A stretch of 64,000 bases of DNA from Sulfurimonas sp. RIFOXYD12_FULL_33_39 (GCA_001829785.1 MICF01000011.1:79831-143830); one strand, 5' to 3'. Numbered from the stretch's first letter, positions 9,059 to 17,900 are shown. Notes: a model not told the origin generated them from the letters alone. Numbers and translations are program-made.

Positions 9059-9736
9059 ATGCACACAATTATCAATGCTATTATCAACCGTTCGTCAAAA
9101 AGAGCTTTTTTGTCAAAACCTGTACCAAAAGAGATTCAGGAAAAAATTTTACATGCAGCGGCAATGTCTCCAAGCGGAGCAAATATGCAGCCATGGATTA
9201 CCTACGCGATAAGCAATGAGGAAGTTTTAAAAAATATAGGCGATGCAATAATTCAAAAAATGAATAGCGGCATAGAAAATGACCAATTTATTCAATACTA
9301 TCCGCTTGAGTGGAAGTCTGTTTATAAAAAAAGAAGAATTGAAACGGGTATAGGGCTCTACTCTTTAATGGGAGTTGACAGAAAAGATATAGAGACTAGA
9401 ACAAAAATGTGGCACGATAACTTCAGATGGTTTGGAGCGCAAACGGTATTTTTTGTTTTTACGGATAAATCAATGATAGATAATGCACAGGGAGCTTTAA
9501 TTGATTGCGGAGCATACATGCAAAGCATAATGCTAGCTGCTTTAGAATTTGGAATAGATAGCTGTCCGCAAGGCTCAACAACAGAGTTTGGAAAAGTTGT
9601 AGCAGATGTTTTAGATGCTCCTAAGAACTTAGCCCTTCTTTACAGCGTAGTTATCGGATATGAAGACAAAGAAGCTAAAATTAATACATACCGCCCAAAA
9701 AGAGCAGCTATTAGCGAAAATGTAGTTTTTATTTAA
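9059..9736 (+). CDS. Nitroreductase family FMN protein
   Basis: FMN-dependent NAD(P)H oxidoreductase of the nitroreductase superfamily; substrate unknown (nitroaromatics, quinones or flavins are possible). The N-terminal motif NRSSKRAFLSKPVP and then AAAMSPSGANMQPW supply the usual FMN phosphate and ring contacts, and IDCGAYMQSIMLAALEFGID is the dimer/FMN helix. Length of 225 aa is typical. The ATG follows TTTATAGGA. The gene ends one base from the convergent desulfhydrase-like gene, leaving no room for a terminator. Divergent from clpB; whether it is stress-regulated cannot be seen. Confidence 0.88.
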   Translation: MHTIINAIINRSSKRAFLSKPVPKEIQEKILHAAAMSPSGANMQPWITYAISNEEVLKNIGDAIIQKMNSGIENDQFIQYYPLEWKSVYKKRRIETGIGLYSLMGVDRKDIETRTKMWHDNFRWFGAQTVFFVFTDKSMIDNAQGALIDCGAYMQSIMLAALEFGIDSCPQGSTTEFGKVVADVLDAPKNLALLYSVVIGYEDKEAKINTYRPKRAAISENVVFI

Positions 9737-9737
9737 A

Positions 9738-10589
9738 CTATAAAAACCCTTTTTGCTTATATCTACTAAGCATACTCTCGTTTCCGCTTACTCCGCCGCT
9801 ATGAATGTAGAGAATCTCTTCATCTGTCTGTTCTAGCAAACATTTCCACAAAGATGGCGCATATATCATATCAAACTCAACTCCGCTTTTGAGAAGTTTT
9901 TGGTGTATATCTAAAAACTCTTTGTATGGTTTTGCAAAATGATATTTTTTTTCAGGCTCTAAAATAACAAGATTTTTAGGTATTTCATGAAGTGCTTCCA
10001 TCTGCTCTTTTAGATATACGCTATCTCCGACACACGGAGTTGTATAAACCTTATACTCAGGAAGACTAAGCGCTAAAAAAAGAGCAGTAGTTCCAGTTCC
10101 TGATGGCGTAGCTAAAGAGTTTACATGTAAGCCGCTGTTTCTTATCTCATCTGCTAAAACTTCTAAGCCTTTTTTTGCCTGTGCAACTGCTCCGCCTTGA
10201 TCTATTATAAATGTTTTTTCATCTAAATTAAATCTTAGTGTTGCTATAAAATCTTTATAAAACTTCTCTTGTATCTCTACATGTATCATTCCTAGATTTT
10301 TTGCATGATAATAATTACCGTAGTTTTCATTTTTTTGGGTAGCACTTAAAGGTTTGGTATAGTATGTAAATTCCCAATTTTTATTTTTACACATAGCCGC
10401 AATTGCGAGCATTGCATTTGATTGAGTTCCGCCGTAAGAGATTATTTTATTAAATTTGTCTGATTGTATTTGTAGAAGAGTATATAATTTTCGATATTTG
10501 TTTCCTGCTAAAAAAGGATCTATAAGATCATCTCTTTTAACATAGAAACTTCTCCCATTTAAAAATATTTTAGAGATAGGAGAGAACAT
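9738..10589 (-). CDS. PLP enzyme of the ACC deaminase / D-cysteine desulfhydrase family
   Basis: Fold-type II PLP enzyme. FYVKRDDLIDPFLAGNKYRKL near residues 16-36 contains the Lys expected to bind PLP, and ISYGGTQSNAMLAIA and ATPSGTGTTALFLAL match the phosphate-binding loops of DcyD and ACC deaminase. At 283 aa it is shorter than the usual 325-340, mostly at the C-terminus, but the closing motif SGG(V)SGNESM is present. The likely activity is D-cysteine or ACC breakdown; specificity cannot be assigned. Seven bases separate it from the upstream chaperone gene, so the two may be cotranscribed. Confidence 0.82.
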   Translation of the reverse strand: MFSPISKIFLNGRSFYVKRDDLIDPFLAGNKYRKLYTLLQIQSDKFNKIISYGGTQSNAMLAIAAMCKNKNWEFTYYTKPLSATQKNENYGNYYHAKNLGMIHVEIQEKFYKDFIATLRFNLDEKTFIIDQGGAVAQAKKGLEVLADEIRNSGLHVNSLATPSGTGTTALFLALSLPEYKVYTTPCVGDSVYLKEQMEALHEIPKNLVILEPEKKYHFAKPYKEFLDIHQKLLKSGVEFDMIYAPSLWKCLLEQTDEEILYIHSGGVSGNESMLSRYKQKGFL

Positions 10590-10595
10590 ATAAAA

Positions 10596-11426
10596 CTATT
10601 TAATTTCTGCTTTTTTCTTTAACTCTTCCATTTTTGCCATCATCATTGTTTTGGCTTTTTCCATTTTTAGTCTTTGCTCAATAAACTGTTTTACTTCAGA
10701 AAAACTTTTTGTAGTTTTTGCCTTTTTATCTTCAATATATATTACATGATATCCAAATTGAGTTTTTACAGGCTCTAGCGTAATCTCTTTAGCTTTCATT
10801 GAAAAAGCTTTATTATTGAACTCAGGAACCATCTGCCCCTCTGTAAAATAACCTAAATCACCACCGTTTGGAGCACTTGTACATGTTGACTTTGCTTTTG
10901 CTAGTTCAATAAATTTATTTTTAAGAGCATCTCCTTTTAAAGGCTTAAGTTGAGCTATAATATCTTTTGCATCTGCCTCTTTTTCTACAAGAATATGACG
11001 AGCATTTATACTCTCATTTTCAATAAACTCTTCCTTATTTTTATTATAGTATTCCTCTTTTTCTTTATCGGAGATAGTTATTTTATCTAACTCCTGTTTT
11101 TGCCACACTTGGATAGCTACCTCTTTTTTTACTCTTTGTGCTACCTCTTCATACTTGTTTTTAAATTCATTCGAGTTTAAAATACCTGTTTTTTTTGCAT
11201 CATCATAAACTAACTCTTTAGCTACCAACTGTTCTAAAACCTGTTTTCTAAACTCTGCTTGTTTTTCTGCAGGAACTTGATTAAATCTGCCCTGAGTCGC
11301 ACTCATAAGCTCTCTATCAACATCTTGTTGAGTAATTTGAGTGCCGTTTACCGTCACTAGAGTTTGTGCCATTGAGATTGTTGATAAAATTGCCAAAGAT
11401 ACTACCGCTTTTGTTACTGTTTTCAT
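10596..11426 (-). CDS. Periplasmic peptidyl-prolyl isomerase (parvulin, PEB4/SurA-like)
   Basis: Exported chaperone for outer-membrane proteins. Residues 1-20 are a signal peptide (MKTVTKAVVSLAILSTISMA-Q) with cleavage after AQ. A SurA-type N-domain follows with QVPAEKQAEFRKQVLEQLV, then one parvulin domain from about residue 142 (ARHILVEKEADAKDIIAQL, GDLGYFTEGQMVPEF, VKTQFGYHVIYIEDKK) and a Lys-rich tail. At 276 aa it matches PEB4/Cbf2 of Campylobacter. It is divergent from nth. Confidence 0.92.
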   Translation of the reverse strand: MKTVTKAVVSLAILSTISMAQTLVTVNGTQITQQDVDRELMSATQGRFNQVPAEKQAEFRKQVLEQLVAKELVYDDAKKTGILNSNEFKNKYEEVAQRVKKEVAIQVWQKQELDKITISDKEKEEYYNKNKEEFIENESINARHILVEKEADAKDIIAQLKPLKGDALKNKFIELAKAKSTCTSAPNGGDLGYFTEGQMVPEFNNKAFSMKAKEITLEPVKTQFGYHVIYIEDKKAKTTKSFSEVKQFIEQRLKMEKAKTMMMAKMEELKKKAEIK

Positions 11427-11528
11427 TTATTTCCTTCAATTTAAAGAATAACCTTATAATTATTGGTAATTCTAATAATTTAATACTAATGATTATTAAA
11501 CAACTTCACTTTTATATATAATTACGTT

Positions 11529-12170
11529 ATGAAAAAAGCTACAAAACAAGAAATAAGAGAAATTCATCAACTTTTTATTGATAATTATAGCAATGCAGTA
11601 ACCGAACTTGATTATGAAAATGCCTATGAACTAGTTGTCGCAGTTGCACTCTCTGCACAATGCACTGACAAACGTGTCAATATTATCACACCTGCTCTCT
11701 TTGAAAAGTATCCAAATCCCGCAACACTAGCAAAAGCAGATGTAGAAGATGTGAAATCAATAATTAACAGTTGTTCATTTTTTAACAATAAAGCAAAAAA
11801 TATTATAGAGATGGCAAAAAGAGTTACAGAAGTATATGACGGCGAGATTCCAATGGATGAAAAAGAGCTGATAACTCTTGCAGGAGTCGGACAAAAAACT
11901 GCACATGTAGTCATGATAGAATATACCGGAGCAAACCTTATGGCGGTTGACACGCATGTATTTCGCGTTTCTCATAGACTTGGTTTAAGTGATGATACAA
12001 CGCCCATAAAAACGGAAGCTACATTGGTTAAAAAATTTAAAAATAATCTTCGTACACTTCATCAAGGAATGGTGCTTTTTGGTCGATATATCTGCAGAGC
12101 TAAAAATCCAAAATGTACTGAGTGCTTTTTGGCTTCTTATTGCAAAACAAAAGAGAGTTTTAAAGTTTAG
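11529..12170 (+). CDS. nth: Endonuclease III
   Basis: Base-excision repair glycosylase/AP lyase for oxidised pyrimidines. The helix-hairpin-helix LAGVGQKTAHVV holds the catalytic Lys, and MAVDTHVFRVSHRLG holds the catalytic Asp. The [4Fe-4S] loop is complete at the C-terminus: C-x6-C-x2-C-x5-C (CRAKNPKC, TEC, FLASYC). At 213 aa it is full length. It is divergent from the parvulin gene. Confidence 0.97.
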   Translation: MKKATKQEIREIHQLFIDNYSNAVTELDYENAYELVVAVALSAQCTDKRVNIITPALFEKYPNPATLAKADVEDVKSIINSCSFFNNKAKNIIEMAKRVTEVYDGEIPMDEKELITLAGVGQKTAHVVMIEYTGANLMAVDTHVFRVSHRLGLSDDTTPIKTEATLVKKFKNNLRTLHQGMVLFGRYICRAKNPKCTECFLASYCKTKESFKV

Positions 12171-12205
12171 TGCAAATGTGGATTACTTTTTGCTTTTAAC
12201 TTTTT

Positions 12206-12460
12206 ATGGCGAAATATCTATTAATTACTTTAGCATTTTTTCTTTTTGTAGGGTGTGCAAACAGAACCGGCATCTCTGCTAAATATTATGCAAATGAGTG
12301 TAGTGAGTATTATGACGTTCAAGGTTATTACCATAAAGATTGTAAAGATGAGAATATAGTCTCATACGAAGAGATTGGCAAAAAGGCAAATCAAGTCGTA
12401 GAGTTTATTGTAGGAGAAGAGGAGAAAAAAGAGGAAAAACCAAAGGGAAATGTTTGGTAA
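12206..12460 (+). CDS. Small predicted lipoprotein, 84 aa
   Basis: Not recognised by family. The N-terminus MAKYLLITLAFFLFVGC is a short type II signal with Cys17 as the lipidated residue. The mature part has three further Cys (ECSEYY, KDCKDE) and a Lys/Glu-rich tail. It is probably a periplasmic inner- or outer-membrane lipoprotein. It lies 35 bases downstream of nth on the same strand, with no good ribosome binding site, and is followed by a hairpin shared with cmoA. Confidence 0.75.
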   Translation: MAKYLLITLAFFLFVGCANRTGISAKYYANECSEYYDVQGYYHKDCKDENIVSYEEIGKKANQVVEFIVGEEEKKEEKPKGNVW

Positions 12461-12506
12461 AAACCAAATAAATAAACTACTATTATTTTAATAATTGGAT
12501 ATATAA

Positions 12507-12542
12507 AATCTTATTGTTTGAAAATCCAAATACAATGAGATT
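12507..12542. terminator. Hairpin between convergent lipoprotein gene and cmoA
   Basis: AATCTTATTGTTTG pairs with CAAATACAATGAGATT with a 2-base bulge and one G-U pair, around a 6-base loop. It ends one base before the cmoA stop and is followed by CTATTTTA on the plus strand. It is a plausible bidirectional terminator, though AT-rich and without a strong T-run. Confidence 0.5.
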
Positions 12543-13250
12543 CTATTTTATTGCTATAAAAGTTGCGAAATTTGCCCAGCGAAATATAACTTCACAATGC
12601 GAAAACCCACAATTCTTAATCATTTTTATATTTTCATCTTCACTGTAAGGTACTAAAACATTCTCCAAAGCTTCTCTTTTTTGTACTATTTCATACTCGG
12701 AATAGCCCTGCTCTTTTTTAAAATCATAATAGCACTCAATCAAATCTTTATTTAATTTTGAGTGGTGGCTAATAACTTTTTCGCTAAATATAAATAATGC
12801 ATCTTTTTTTAAAGAAGTAGCTATCTTTTTAACAAGTTCTTCACGAATTAAGGGACGAATAAACTGCAAGGTATAGTTGCTAACAAATAAATCAGCCTCT
12901 TTATACTCATACTCTAATATATCTGCATTTATAAGCTCTATATCTGCCTTAAATGCTTCACATTTTCTTCTAGCTTGTTCAAGCATCGCTTCAGAATTAT
13001 CAAGCCCTATCAAAGTTGCTTTTGTTTTTAGCTTCCTGCTTATATTTATTAGTAGTGTAGCGGTTGAACATCCCAAATCATAAGCTACCCCACCGTTTTT
13101 TAAGGCTTTATGTGCAAAAAACTCCGTAATCTTTTGCGACTCTTTATAAAAAGGCACACTTCTTTGAAGCATATCATCAAATACAGCAGCAACCTCTTCA
13201 TCAAATTCAAACTGTTTTTTTATCGGTTTTGTAAATACTTTATCATTCAT
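12543..13250 (-). CDS. cmoA: Carboxy-S-adenosyl-L-methionine synthase
   Basis: Makes carboxy-SAM from SAM and prephenate for the cmo5U wobble modification of tRNA; CmoB would use it. The class I methyltransferase fold is shown by [18 protein letters not shown] (SAM loop), [15 protein letters not shown] and NYTLQFI. The signature starts [25 protein letters not shown] and SVPFYKES. I chose the ATG at 13250 (235 aa), preceded by AGGATATAAA; an upstream in-frame start at 13295 adds 15 residues not seen in the family. cmoB is not in the window. Confidence 0.9.
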   Translation of the reverse strand: MNDKVFTKPIKKQFEFDEEVAAVFDDMLQRSVPFYKESQKITEFFAHKALKNGGVAYDLGCSTATLLINISRKLKTKATLIGLDNSEAMLEQARRKCEAFKADIELINADILEYEYKEADLFVSNYTLQFIRPLIREELVKKIATSLKKDALFIFSEKVISHHSKLNKDLIECYYDFKKEQGYSEYEIVQKREALENVLVPYSEDENIKMIKNCGFSHCEVIFRWANFATFIAIK

Positions 13251-13335
13251 TTTATATCCTATTATTGCAATTTTAACCAAAATCTTATGATACAATCCAT
13301 ATTATTTATAAAAAATTTAAAGCAAAAGAGTGGGT

Positions 13336-13668
13336 ATGCATACATCAACCTTAATGATGATATTTTTTATACTGCTGCTTGTAGTGAGCATCTGGAAAAT
13401 ATACGCTTTTTTACCAAATAGACAACTCCAAGACGATGATACGACAAGAGAAGCTACTGAGCAGTTAGAAAATCTTATGATAAAAATTATAAAACAAAAC
13501 GCTACTGCTTTAGATAATAAAGAGCTCTTTAGTTTAATGCTAGAAGATAATGATTTTGATAAAAAAAAGTTTTGGAGATTTAATCAAAACAGATTAAACC
13601 ATCTACTTTCTCACTATTTTTTACAAAATCCACATGTAAAAAATATTGAAGATATCCACAACATGTAA
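13336..13668 (+). CDS. Small membrane-anchored hypothetical protein, 110 aa
   Basis: Not recognised. One N-terminal membrane segment (about residues 6-22, STLMMIFFILLLVVSIW) is followed by a charged helical cytoplasmic or periplasmic domain. I prefer the ATG at 13336 (MHTSTLMM) over a GTG two codons upstream. It is divergent from cmoA and convergent with fba; its stop codon lies within the shared hairpin. Confidence 0.7.
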   Translation: MHTSTLMMIFFILLLVVSIWKIYAFLPNRQLQDDDTTREATEQLENLMIKIIKQNATALDNKELFSLMLEDNDFDKKKFWRFNQNRLNHLLSHYFLQNPHVKNIEDIHNM

Positions 13669-13689
13669 AAAATCTACATGTCGTGGATA
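13653..13689. terminator. Hairpin between convergent hypothetical gene and fba
   Basis: TATCCACAACATGT and ACATGTCGTGGATA form a 14-bp stem with one mismatch and a 9-base loop. It lies between two convergent genes and includes the stop codon of the left one. A candidate bidirectional terminator; the arms contain the ACATGT palindrome common in this genome. Confidence 0.6.
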
Positions 13690-13692
13690 GAA

Positions 13693-14766
13693 TTAGTTTC
13701 TATTTATAGCATTTAAATCAGAAAATGCCTCTTCAACTCTTTTAACTAAAGTCAACTGCCCGCTTCTTAGCCATTTTCTAGGATCGTAGTAGTTTTTATT
13801 CGGCTTGTCTTCACCTTCAGGATTTCCGATTTGACCTTGAAGGTAATCTCTGTTTTTCTCGTAATACTCTTTAACACCAATCCAAGTCGCCCACTGCGTA
13901 TCGGTATCGATGTTCATTTTTATAACACCATAGCTTATTGCTTCACGAATCTCTTCAAGAGTTGAACCTGAGCCGCCGTGAAATACAAAATTTACAGGTT
14001 TGTCTTTGGTGCTAAACTTCTCTTGTATATATTTTTGAGAGTTGTTTAAAATTTTTGGAGTCAGCACTACGTTGCCAGGTTTATAAACACCGTGGACATT
14101 TCCAAAAGATGCTGCAATAGTAAAATTTGGAGAGACTTCGCTTAACTCTTTATATGCATAAGCCACATCTTCAGGTTGAGTATATAAGAGCGAGTTATCT
14201 ACACTTGAATTATCGACTCCGTCCTCTTCTCCGCCGGTTACGCCAAGCTCTATCTCTATACTCATTCCTATCTTGCTCATTCTCTTTAGATACTCTTTAC
14301 AGGTTGCTATATTCTCTTCTAGCGGCTCTTCCGATAAATCTAACATGTGAGACGAATAAAGAGGTTTGCCTTGAGTTTTATAATAATTCTCTCCTGCTTC
14401 AAGCAAAGCATCTATCCAAGGAAGAAGTTTTTTTGCAGCATGATCGGTATGTAATATAACAGGTACACCGTAACTCTCTGCCATCATATGTACATGTATC
14501 GCTCCAGAAACAGCGCCTACAATTGCTGCTTTCTCATTTTCATTGCTTAAGCCCTTACCTGCATAATAAGCAGCTCCGCCGTTACTAAATTGAATAATTA
14601 CGGGAGATTTTACTTTTGCGGCAGCCTCTAATATTGCATTTATGGAATCCGTACCGACAACATTTACTGCGGGAATAGCAAATCCGTTATCTTTAGCATG
14701 TTGATAAACTTTTTGTACATCATCACCAAATAACACGCCCGCTTTTACAATATCTAAAATACCCAT
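13693..14766 (-). CDS. fba: Class II fructose-bisphosphate aldolase
   Basis: Zinc-dependent aldol cleavage or synthesis of fructose 1,6-bisphosphate, for gluconeogenesis and glycolysis in the cytoplasm. Its 357 aa match the class II A type (E. coli FbaA). Seen: the nucleophile/metal region HTDHAAKKLLPW near residue 108, EIELGVTGGEEDG with a catalytic Glu, FGNVHGVYKPG and FVFHGGSGS with zinc-binding His, and MNIDTDTQWATW. Monocistronic by position. Divergent from the coiled-coil gene at 14879. Confidence 0.97.
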   Translation of the reverse strand: MGILDIVKAGVLFGDDVQKVYQHAKDNGFAIPAVNVVGTDSINAILEAAAKVKSPVIIQFSNGGAAYYAGKGLSNENEKAAIVGAVSGAIHVHMMAESYGVPVILHTDHAAKKLLPWIDALLEAGENYYKTQGKPLYSSHMLDLSEEPLEENIATCKEYLKRMSKIGMSIEIELGVTGGEEDGVDNSSVDNSLLYTQPEDVAYAYKELSEVSPNFTIAASFGNVHGVYKPGNVVLTPKILNNSQKYIQEKFSTKDKPVNFVFHGGSGSTLEEIREAISYGVIKMNIDTDTQWATWIGVKEYYEKNRDYLQGQIGNPEGEDKPNKNYYDPRKWLRSGQLTLVKRVEEAFSDLNAINRN

Positions 14767-14842
14767 TATTAAACTCTTTTTTATAAATTTTTTGCCTAAT
14801 TATATTACAGGCTTTATTTAAAATAACTTTTAAAAACTTTAT

Positions 14843-14873
14843 TATGATAAAATAGCAAAAAAATAATCCGGAG
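14843..14873 (+). promoter_or_regulatory. Putative promoter -10 and ribosome binding site for the 14879 gene
   Basis: TATGAT at 14843-14848 followed by CCGGAG at 14868-14873, five bases before the ATG. The latter is an unusually good Shine-Dalgarno for this window. Confidence 0.5.
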
Positions 14874-14878
14874 TTTAC

Positions 14879-15559
14879 ATGAGACTAACGATAGATGAAT
14901 ATTGTAAACATTTTAAAATGTCTAAAGAGATGGTAAGTTCAAAAATTAGAACAAAAAAATTAGACTATCTCATTGAAGAAGGTCAGACATATATTGTAGT
15001 AACAAAAGATTTATTTGATAAATATAATAAAGATGAAAACTATCAAGAAAAAAATATAATAGTTAAAGATAATAGCCAAATAATTAAACCAAAAACTACT
15101 GTTGCAACAGTTTTGGCACTGTACCAAAAGGAAAATAGATTCCTGAAAGATAAAATAGTTCAACTAGAAGCAAAAATTGATAAACTTATTGATGATAAAG
15201 AGCAGATGCTTCGTGATGAGAGAGATAAAATAGAACATATTTACAGCTCAAAAGATACGCAGTTAAAAAATATTTTAGAACTTATAAATAAAAAACTCAG
15301 CCTTGAAAAAGAGCAAATAGTAACAACTATACATGAAGTAGAAAGCTTCCATTATCACAATGAAGAAGAGATATTTGAGCCTAAGATGGTTGAGCTAAAA
15401 GAGTATCTAAGAACATTAAATATAAAGTCATCTCAAAGAAAAATCATCAAAAAACGTTTTTTAGATATTTATGATTCCGATATAAGAGTAATACACAAAG
15501 ACGGTAAATTATACTTAGACTTTTCAAAATACGACTACAGTGATTTGCTTGCTTACTAA
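14879..15559 (+). CDS. Coiled-coil protein with N-terminal helix-turn-helix-like region
   Basis: 226 aa, no membrane segment. Residues 1-45 (MRLTIDEYCKHFKMSKEMVS, then KIRTKKLDYLIEEGQTYIVV) look like a short MerR/excisionase-like helix-turn-helix, possibly the DUF3972 group of Campylobacterota. A long coiled coil follows (about residues 75-145, rich in Glu, Lys and Leu), then a basic C-terminal domain. It overlaps the FapA-like gene by 20 bases, so the two are translationally coupled and probably work together. Function unknown; the family assignment is tentative. Confidence 0.7.
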   Translation: MRLTIDEYCKHFKMSKEMVSSKIRTKKLDYLIEEGQTYIVVTKDLFDKYNKDENYQEKNIIVKDNSQIIKPKTTVATVLALYQKENRFLKDKIVQLEAKIDKLIDDKEQMLRDERDKIEHIYSSKDTQLKNILELINKKLSLEKEQIVTTIHEVESFHYHNEEEIFEPKMVELKEYLRTLNIKSSQRKIIKKRFLDIYDSDIRVIHKDGKLYLDFSKYDYSDLLAY

Positions 15560-17213
15560 AAAGTTTAAAACAAAAGAAATTAATGCTACGGTTGAGAAAT
15601 TTGCTTCAGAGAGTGAATCAGTTGCATTAGAGTTTTCATTTGAGATTAACGGCGTTGACACATACATAAAAACAATTTCCAATGATAGTTTTGTCATCTA
15701 TAATGAAGATATACGTAACTACTACGATAACAATGACAAAATGATTAATGAACATGTAAGATTTAAGCAGATTTACACAATTACCGTAAAAAAAACTACA
15801 AAACGCCTTATAAAACTAACCTACAATATAGTTTTTTCAGATAACAACACGTCTGCTTCTATAGTTTTACATCCGCAATCACAAATTCCATACAAAGAGT
15901 ATAAACCAAAAGAGATATATATGTTGCTCTTTAAAGAGTTGAACAATATAAAAGCCGCAAACAATATTTTAATAAATATTTTTGATACCCAAATGAGAGA
16001 TAAACTAAAAACTTTTGTGAAATATCTTTATAACGATAAATTTATAAACAAAGTTAAAATTCCTCTGTTTAACGGTATAGACCCTGAGATAAGAAGAAGT
16101 AGCAGATTAATTATGCGCTTTTTGCAAAAAGAGAGCAATCATCAAGTCATAGAGGTTGATGAAGGAGAGGCGTTAGTAGATTATATAAAACCTATATTTG
16201 GAAAAAACGGCTTAAATGCATTTGGCGAAATTGTTGATAACCAATACTTAAGCAATAATAATGATTTAAAATGTGATGTTGATAAAAGCAGTATAAAAAT
16301 AGTAGAAAATGATGATAAAAAAGTCTATACAAGCAAAGTAAAAGGGTATGTCCATTTTGACAAAGATAACTTTTATATAGACAATAAAATAAAGATGAAA
16401 CATCTCTCACGTGTTCACGACTCTGTTGCAAAAGATGAATCAAATAACATAGAAGTTATTATTTCTCAAAACGACACTTCTATAGACAGTTTAGGAGAGG
16501 GTGTTGAACTTACTTCAGAAACAATCCATATTAACGGTCATGTAGGTGCGAAATCAAAACTAAAAGCAATTAATCTTACTATAGACGGTGCAACACATAA
16601 AGATTCTATACAAGAAGCTAAATTTGCGGCTGTTAACAGACACAAAGGAAAACTAAGATGCCACAGTGCAAAAATAGAACTCCTAGAAGGCGGCGAAGTT
16701 TATGCTACTAACGTTGAAGTCCAAAACTGCATAGGCGGAACAATATATGCAGAGAATGTAATAATAGGAGTTGTAAAAAACAATTTAAAAGTTTACGCAT
16801 CCAACTCTATAAATGTGAGATTAGTCAGCGGCGAAAATAATCTATTTAAAATTAATTACAAAGAAGTTCCTACGCTAAAGAGCAAATACAACTTTTTAAC
16901 AGCTGAAATAGAAGAGTTAAAATACAAACTTGAAAAAGCTCAAAAGCACACCTTATCACAAGTTGCACCTATTAAAGATAAAATAAATCAGTTGAAAAAG
17001 ATACAAGACAAAATCACAAACAGTGCAAAAGAAGCCAAAGTAAACATTAAAGAACCTTTTAGGGGACTGAATACAGTTACATTTATATTCAATAACACAG
17101 AAGAACTTACATGTAAAACAGATGAAAGAGCTTATGATGAGTTTTATTTAAATGAGTCTCAAAACTATATTACACTTCATCCAACAAATAAAAAAATCAC
17201 AATAAATTCATAA
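15540..17213 (+). CDS. FapA-like DUF342 protein
   Basis: 557 aa. The central and C-terminal region shows the FapA (flagellar assembly protein A, DUF342) pattern: DYIKPIFGKNGLNAFGEIV, then a run of short beta-helix rungs (INLTIDGAT, CHSAKIELLEGGEVYATNVEVQ, GGTIYAENVIIG, LKVYASNSINVRLV) and a coiled coil at about residues 440-500. The N-terminal 180 residues are unlike classical FapA. The start is a GTG at 15540 overlapping the upstream gene, with an alternative TTG at 15549. FapA homologues affect flagellar placement and the cell surface in other bacteria; the role here is inferred only. Confidence 0.8.
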   Translation: MICLLTKKFKTKEINATVEKFASESESVALEFSFEINGVDTYIKTISNDSFVIYNEDIRNYYDNNDKMINEHVRFKQIYTITVKKTTKRLIKLTYNIVFSDNNTSASIVLHPQSQIPYKEYKPKEIYMLLFKELNNIKAANNILINIFDTQMRDKLKTFVKYLYNDKFINKVKIPLFNGIDPEIRRSSRLIMRFLQKESNHQVIEVDEGEALVDYIKPIFGKNGLNAFGEIVDNQYLSNNNDLKCDVDKSSIKIVENDDKKVYTSKVKGYVHFDKDNFYIDNKIKMKHLSRVHDSVAKDESNNIEVIISQNDTSIDSLGEGVELTSETIHINGHVGAKSKLKAINLTIDGATHKDSIQEAKFAAVNRHKGKLRCHSAKIELLEGGEVYATNVEVQNCIGGTIYAENVIIGVVKNNLKVYASNSINVRLVSGENNLFKINYKEVPTLKSKYNFLTAEIEELKYKLEKAQKHTLSQVAPIKDKINQLKKIQDKITNSAKEAKVNIKEPFRGLNTVTFIFNNTEELTCKTDERAYDEFYLNESQNYITLHPTNKKITINS

Positions 17214-17263
17214 TAAGCAATAAAATTTTACAATTTTTTTTACTTTTTAAAAATATTTCTATA

Positions 17264-17367
17264 TAATTAATATACGTTTTTCCGTATGTAATTAATGTTT
17301 TATACCATACTAAACACATAATTAATATTTTAATATACGTTTTAATTTCTTAATAATAATGTTTTAT
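17264..17367. repeat. Iterated short AT-rich repeats upstream of an Xre regulator
   Basis: In the 209-base gap before the regulator at 17423, TAATTAAT occurs at 17264, 17289 and 17319, TATACGTTTT at 17271 and 17334, and AATGTTTTAT at 17294 and 17358. ATACG-N6-CGTAT at 17272-17287 is an inverted repeat. The spacing is not strictly regular. These could be operator sites for the downstream regulator, or low-complexity DNA. Confidence 0.5.
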
Positions 17368-17422
17368 GTATGTTTATGTATTTTAAATATATATTTAAGT
17401 ATTTATTACGTACAATCATCTC

Positions 17423-17662
17423 ATGCAAATTAATGATCTGTTTAATATTCTTCATAACGCCTTAGAATCCAAAAATAATGGAAAGAAGATATCACTTAAA
17501 GATATGTCTAATTCATTGGGAATTTCTATGAGAACATATCAGGATTGGAAGCTAGGACGGGCAAAACCTCAAGCTGCAATTACTGTAATGCAAATGCTTG
17601 GAAGACTTGAAGATGAAGAGATAATTAGAGCTGTGAGAAAAATCAATAAACTTAAGGATTAA
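17423..17662 (+). CDS. Small Xre/Cro-type helix-turn-helix protein, 79 aa
   Basis: A single helix-turn-helix domain: ISLKDMSNSLGISMRTYQDW is the recognition unit (about residues 22-41), followed by a helical tail. Such proteins are typical of phage-like repressors, toxin-antitoxin regulators and small autoregulators. No Shine-Dalgarno is evident. It lies 4 bases before the gene at 17667, so the pair is probably one transcript. Its target is unknown; the repeats upstream are candidates. Confidence 0.8.
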   Translation: MQINDLFNILHNALESKNNGKKISLKDMSNSLGISMRTYQDWKLGRAKPQAAITVMQMLGRLEDEEIIRAVRKINKLKD

Positions 17663-17666
17663 GTTG

Positions 17667-17900
17667 ATGAGTACCCTAACAAAACAAGAAAGAGATGGCT
17701 TAGAAGAGGTTTTTTTATCTATACACGCAGGTAATAAAAAGTATGAAAAAATGAAAGAATTATCGTCTTTAATTATAACTAGCAACATAAGTAGTGTTCT
17801 TTCAAAACTACTCAAACGTGCAAAATTAGGATTAAAAAAAAGAAAAACAGAACATTTTTTCTCATTTTTTGATAAAAAGAAGAAATCTTTAAGCAAATAA
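17667..17900 (+). CDS. Small basic hypothetical protein, 77 aa
   Basis: Not recognised. Helical, with an acidic N-terminus (TLTKQERDGLEEVF) and a very basic C-terminus (LLKRAKLGLKKRKTEHF, DKKKKSLSK). I chose the ATG at 17667 over a TTG one codon earlier. Its pairing with the Xre protein resembles toxin-antitoxin or regulator-effector layouts, but nothing in the sequence shows toxicity or any known family. The basic tail could bind nucleic acid. Confidence 0.65.
   Translation: MSTLTKQERDGLEEVFLSIHAGNKKYEKMKELSSLIITSNISSVLSKLLKRAKLGLKKRKTEHFFSFFDKKKKSLSK

Noticed and set aside
11484..11500. Fur-box-like sequence between nth and the parvulin gene
   Set aside because: Matches about 11 of 14 but is within an almost pure A/T region where such matches arise by chance.
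17264..17367. CRISPR array or plasmid-type iterons
   Set aside because: Repeats are 8-10 bases, unevenly spaced and without conserved spacers; no cas or replication gene is nearby.
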